Assembly (NCBI GenBank): GCA_947306035.1
Contig: CAMZFG010000023.1
Location: forward strand, 1 to 8,997
DNA: 8,997 bases
DNA from: an uncultured Clostridia bacterium
GTDB lineage: Bacteria; Bacillota; Clostridia; Oscillospirales; CAG-272
Direction of reading: 5' to 3'
The notes under the pieces were generated by a model. That model was not told the origin of the DNA. It made no database searches and saw nothing but the letters and a program-made list of their open reading frames with translations. Below, piece by piece: positions 6,288 through 8,997 of this stretch; within the stretch, counting starts at the first letter, position 1; the number at the start of each line of letters is the position of its first letter. The position numbers and the translations under genes were made by a program.

Positions 6288-6316
6288 ATTGTAGCACATC
6301 CGGCGTATTTTTGCAA
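6288..6316 (-). promoter_or_regulatory. Sigma-A type promoter of the GNAT-isomerase-reductase operon
   Basis: On the minus strand, -35 TTGCAA (6316-6311) and -10 TACAAT (6293-6288) are 17 bases apart, and TG precedes the -10 box by one base (TGCTACAAT, an extended -10). The start point should fall near 6281, about 20 bases before ATG 6260. This supports the shorter GNAT start. Confidence 0.75.
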
Positions 6317-6319
6317 TAG

Positions 6320-6349
6320 AAAAAGGACATTCTTTTGAATGTCCTTTTT
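6320..6349. terminator. Rho-independent terminator after the phosphatase gene
   Basis: A 13-bp perfect stem, AAAAAGGACATTC (6320-6332) and GAATGTCCTTTTT (6337-6349), closes a TTTT loop. On the minus strand it lies 32 bases after the phosphatase stop and ends in a T-tract. The -35 box of the next promoter begins only three bases beyond it. The structure is symmetric, so it could also stop transcription on the plus strand, although no plus-strand gene lies upstream. Confidence 0.9.
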
Positions 6350-6381
6350 GCTGTTTGACGATCCAGACGAGCAGTTCGCAC

Positions 6382-8268
6382 TCACGCGGCGTCAAGGAGC
6401 GACTCGTCCGGGAACGTCGTCTCGTTCCGCGTCCAAAGCAGGTAGATCTCCAGTTTGGTCGCGTCGGCGGAAAAGCCGAGGTTCTTATTGTCCGCCGCCT
6501 GCCCCGCGCTGTCCATGAACTGCGTGGTCATGCGGATGCCGTCTGTGTAAAAACGCATCACGCGGCAGTCGAAAACGGCCACGGACAGCACGTAATCGTC
6601 GTCGACGGTCACGCCCTTTTCTGCCAATCCGGCGCTGCGGTAGGAAGGGCCGCCCACCGTACTGCCCTGCTTATAGATGACGTATTTGTCCTCGCGGTAG
6701 CCGACCGCGATATACGCGCCCGTATCGTCCTTGATGAGAATGCCCGCATACGAGGCAGGATCCTTGACGCGCACTTCGAAGGACGAGTCGACGGCCGCGG
6801 CGTCCTGCAAGTCGTCTTCGTCGCCGGTCAGCGCCGCGCGAGCGGGCAGCCGGATCTCGCCGATCTTTTCCGCGGCGACTTTATAACCCTCCCCGTAAAC
6901 GGTGTATGCCGCGACGGGAGCGGCCGTGCCGGCAGGGATCAGAGAATAGTACGTTTTGGCGGGGTCGTTCGTGCAGCGGAACAGCATAAGACCGTTCTCG
7001 GTCGCCGTGGGGGCCTTGACGATCACACCGTTTTCATAGGCGGCGTCTTCCAACATGATCGCCCGCAGTTTGTCGATGTGCTCCTTTTTGACGCCGATGG
7101 TGCGGACCAAAAAGTTGTCGACCTTGTCACGGAACGTATCGCCCGCGGTGGCGTCGATGGCGTTGACGTAAAGGGTGAAACTGCTTGTCGTCAGACTGCG
7201 CGAACCGCCGATGTTGCCGAAGTTGGAGAACAGATAGTCGCGCTGCAGCGTCGCCTTGTCCACGCCCAGCACGCCGCCGATCAGATAGGCGATAAAGCCC
7301 GTTCGGTCGGTGCCGATGCTGCAATGGAAAAACAGCGGATAACTCGCCTCGTCCGCCAGCAGAGCGAACACCTGTTTGACGGCGGCGTAGTTGGCCGCCT
7401 GATACGCGCTGGGGTCGTATTCCATAAAGCAGTTATAGTACTTGACGGACTTGCCGAGCACGCTGCGCTCCGTTCCCTCTCCGATCGTATTCAGACAGGT
7501 GACGTCTTTTTCCTGACGGAGATCGATCTCCGTTTTGACGCCGAGCGTTTCCAGCATGAACTTTTTGCCGGCTTTCGTGATCTCCTCCGTGACCGTGTCG
7601 GAACTGTTTTTGTTCAAACGGCCCGAACGATAGATCATGCTCTGTTTGACGACTTTGCCGCCCGCGGCCACGTAGCCGCCGAGGTCGCGCATGTTCGTCA
7701 CGCCGGCGCAATGCAGCATGCGGGGCAGCGCCGCGTCGGTCATAAAGGCCATCACGTCGCTCTTGACGCCGTTGTCGGCGGTGACCTGATACCAATAGAC
7801 CGTTTTGGCTTTGAGGTTGATGACGGAAACGCTGTTGGTCGACGGCGAGACTTCCCATCCTTTTTTAAGGTCGGGGCGCTCGCTGATGACCACGGTGTAT
7901 TCCCTGGCGCCGTCAACGGCATCCCACGTCAATACGACGGGGGCGGGCTTGCTCTGCTCCGACTTGCCTTTTACGTTGTCGTTCGGCAGATCGGCTATAT
8001 TGCCGTTGATGTAAGCGAGCTGCCGCTCGGTATGAATGCTTTTGATCTGCGACGCCGTGGTGATATGATCCTCGACGTTATAGGATATTGCCTCGTCGAT
8101 CTGCTCCTGCTCTTCTTCGCTCGGCGCGGTCTCGTTTTCCGCCGCGTTCTCCGCGCTTTGATCGGCGTTCTCCGCGCCGCCCTTTTTGAAAGAGCAGCCG
8201 ACGCCCGAAAACACGACCGCCGCCAACAGCAGCAGGGTCAGCAAAGAGAGTAAAAATCTGTTTTTCAT
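6382..8268 (-). CDS. Secreted lipoprotein tyrosine phosphatase (Y_phosphatase3 type) with Fn3-like domain
   Basis: This 628-residue predicted cell-surface enzyme starts with a signal peptide (MKNRFLLSLL plus hydrophobic core) ending in the lipobox SGVGC, so Cys25 should be lipidated. An acidic Ala/Glu-rich linker covers about 31-60. A fibronectin-III-like domain spans about 107-178 (VVLTWDAVDGAREYTVVISE, then VYWYQVTADNG). The phosphatase domain, about 184-410, has the family landmarks TNMRDLGGY (191-199), YRSGRL (213-218), TEIDLR (246-251) and the P-loop HCSIGTDRTG with Cys316 and Arg322. The last 200 residues are beta-rich, possibly a sandwich fold, and I cannot name the domain. LipA and PtpB-like members usually have Lys before the P-loop Asp; here it is Thr320. 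The substrate could be phosphotyrosine, phosphoinositides or another phosphate ester. ATG 8268 follows GGGGAAAAACC, a modest ribosome binding site, 17 bases after the GH3 stop, indicating co-transcription. Confidence 0.93.
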   Translation of the reverse strand: MKNRFLLSLLTLLLLAAVVFSGVGCSFKKGGAENADQSAENAAENETAPSEEEQEQIDEAISYNVEDHITTASQIKSIHTERQLAYINGNIADLPNDNVKGKSEQSKPAPVVLTWDAVDGAREYTVVISERPDLKKGWEVSPSTNSVSVINLKAKTVYWYQVTADNGVKSDVMAFMTDAALPRMLHCAGVTNMRDLGGYVAAGGKVVKQSMIYRSGRLNKNSSDTVTEEITKAGKKFMLETLGVKTEIDLRQEKDVTCLNTIGEGTERSVLGKSVKYYNCFMEYDPSAYQAANYAAVKQVFALLADEASYPLFFHCSIGTDRTGFIAYLIGGVLGVDKATLQRDYLFSNFGNIGGSRSLTTSSFTLYVNAIDATAGDTFRDKVDNFLVRTIGVKKEHIDKLRAIMLEDAAYENGVIVKAPTATENGLMLFRCTNDPAKTYYSLIPAGTAAPVAAYTVYGEGYKVAAEKIGEIRLPARAALTGDEDDLQDAAAVDSSFEVRVKDPASYAGILIKDDTGAYIAVGYREDKYVIYKQGSTVGGPSYRSAGLAEKGVTVDDDYVLSVAVFDCRVMRFYTDGIRMTTQFMDSAGQAADNKNLGFSADATKLEIYLLWTRNETTFPDESLLDAA

Positions 8269-8285
8269 GGTTTTTCCCCGTGATC

Positions 8286-8997
8286 TTACACAATTTCTAT
8301 TTCAACGAAATCCTCGGTCAGGCAATCCCGACCGACGAACACTTTGAACTTGCCTTTTTCGACCGTATAGCGGCCTTTCTCATCATAGTAGCCGAGGTCT
8401 TTTATGCCGAGTGCAAAATCGACCCGCCGGCATTCGCCCGGCTCCACGCCGACCTTTTGAAAGCCCTTGAGTTCGCGCAGGGGGCGCATGAGCGACGCCA
8501 CCTCGTCGCGGATATAGAGCTGCACGGTCTCCCGACCGAAAACCCGACCGACGTTCGTGATCTCGGTGCCGACGACGAACGTTTTGCCGTTTTCAAGTTC
8601 CGTGAGCGGTATTTTGCAGGTCTTGCAAACCGGTCTCGTATAGGAAAAATCGGTGTAAGTCAGACCGTAGCCGAACGGATAGTACGGCGTGGGTATGCTG
8701 TCGACGTAGCAGTTGCCGGGGTTTTCGCCGTAGTAGCAATCCACGGGGCGGCCGCTGGGCGTGACGTTGTAATACAGCGGGATATGGGTGGCTTTTCGCG
8801 GCAGCGTGACGGGCAAACGGCCCGAGGGCGCGCTGACGCCGAACAGAACGTCGCTGACGGCCCCTGCCCCCTCGCTGCCCGGGTGCCAGGCGTAGAGAAC
8901 GGCGTCGAGTTCGGGCACGATATCTTCCATGGCGATCGGCCGGCCGCAGAACAGCACGCCCACCGTCTTTTTGCCGTAGGCCTTTGCCTTTTTGATG
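8286..8997 (-). CDS. Glycoside hydrolase family 3 (beta-glucosidase type), C-terminal part
   Basis: The frame is open to the window edge, so the N-terminal catalytic barrel with the nucleophilic Asp lies outside. The visible 236 residues begin in the GH3 C-terminal alpha/beta domain (AYGKKTVGVLFCGRP, then HPGSEGAGAVSDVLFG and SGRLPVTLPR). They continue through PFGYGLTYTDF into the Fn3-like domain (VGTEITNVG, GRETVQLYIRD, LKGFQKVGVEPGE). This order is characteristic of beta-glucosidases and beta-xylosidases of family 3. These enzymes remove terminal sugars from plant or microbial oligosaccharides. A GTG at 8963 is only an internal valine codon and not a start. Whether the enzyme is secreted cannot be judged without the N-terminus. 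It is followed by the lipoprotein phosphatase gene after 17 bases, so the two are likely one transcript. Substrate specificity is undetermined. Confidence 0.95.
   Translation of the reverse strand, partial: IKKAKAYGKKTVGVLFCGRPIAMEDIVPELDAVLYAWHPGSEGAGAVSDVLFGVSAPSGRLPVTLPRKATHIPLYYNVTPSGRPVDCYYGENPGNCYVDSIPTPYYPFGYGLTYTDFSYTRPVCKTCKIPLTELENGKTFVVGTEITNVGRVFGRETVQLYIRDEVASLMRPLRELKGFQKVGVEPGECRRVDFALGIKDLGYYDEKGRYTVEKGKFKVFVGRDCLTEDFVEIEIV

Noticed and set aside
4560..6338. Plus-strand open frame of 592 codons antisense to three genes
   Set aside because: It spans across the reductase, isomerase and GNAT genes and their intergenic gaps in the opposite direction. It has no recognisable domain and no good ribosome binding site, so it is a codon-bias shadow.
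6261..6395. Possible 45-residue N-terminal extension of the GNAT protein
   Set aside because: It would be encoded by the terminator hairpin and promoter region. The predicted transcription start near 6281 lies downstream of that extended start codon.
6355..8253. Plus-strand open frame of 632 codons antisense to the phosphatase gene
   Set aside because: It mirrors a gene with signal peptide, lipobox and a clear phosphatase P-loop. Its translation is rich in Arg, Gly, His and Val with no family motif. Such long antisense frames are expected from codon bias in GC-rich genes.

Overview
The window looks like chromosomal DNA of a moderately GC-rich gut-type Bacillota (Clostridia, Oscillospirales/Christensenellales-like). 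This is inferred from strong AGGAG-type ribosome binding sites, short rho-independent terminators of the form A-tract/GC stem/T-tract, and gene families typical of such bacteria: a 4Fe-4S aldo/keto reductase, GH3 glucosidases and lipoproteins with a fibronectin III plus tyrosine phosphatase layout. The species cannot be named from the sequence.

Layout. (1) Positions 1-1495, plus strand: the 3' end of an acidic protein I do not recognise, then a MscS-family mechanosensitive channel 16 bases later, closed by a perfect bidirectional terminator. (2) Positions 1507-3542: a compact block of slightly lower GC (about 50% in two hand-counted 60-base samples, against 58-63% in flanking samples). A small XRE-type repressor is transcribed to the right. 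To the left runs a two-gene operon encoding an alpha/beta-hydrolase-like lipoprotein and a two-helix membrane protein with a C-terminal zinc ribbon. The shared intergenic region carries two TACCGC-N5-GCGGTA operators. One lies exactly inside the 17-base spacer of a near-consensus promoter for the lipoprotein. (3) Positions 3545-6316, minus strand: a three-gene operon with its own TTGCAA-17-TACAAT promoter, in the order SHOCT-GNAT acetyltransferase, sugar phosphate isomerase/epimerase-type TIM barrel, ferredoxin-type aldo/keto reductase. A terminator shared with the repressor gene ends it. (4) Positions 6320-8997, minus strand: the 3' end of a GH3 beta-glucosidase-type gene followed 17 bases later by a secreted lipoprotein phosphatase, ended by a 13-bp perfect hairpin terminator.

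How the parts may work together. Region 3 (redox and isomerase enzymes) and the GH3 gene of region 4 fit carbohydrate catabolism, although no specific substrate can be read from the sequence. Region 2 is the most self-contained unit: a repressor-controlled envelope cassette whose lipoprotein keeps the serine nucleophile of an alpha/beta hydrolase but has lost the usual acid and histidine. I see no CRISPR array, insertion sequence, phage gene, tRNA or rRNA. No stretch above 300 bases lacks a gene. I found no convincing case for a wholly new system. The XRE/lipoprotein/zinc-ribbon cassette is the best candidate for follow-up.
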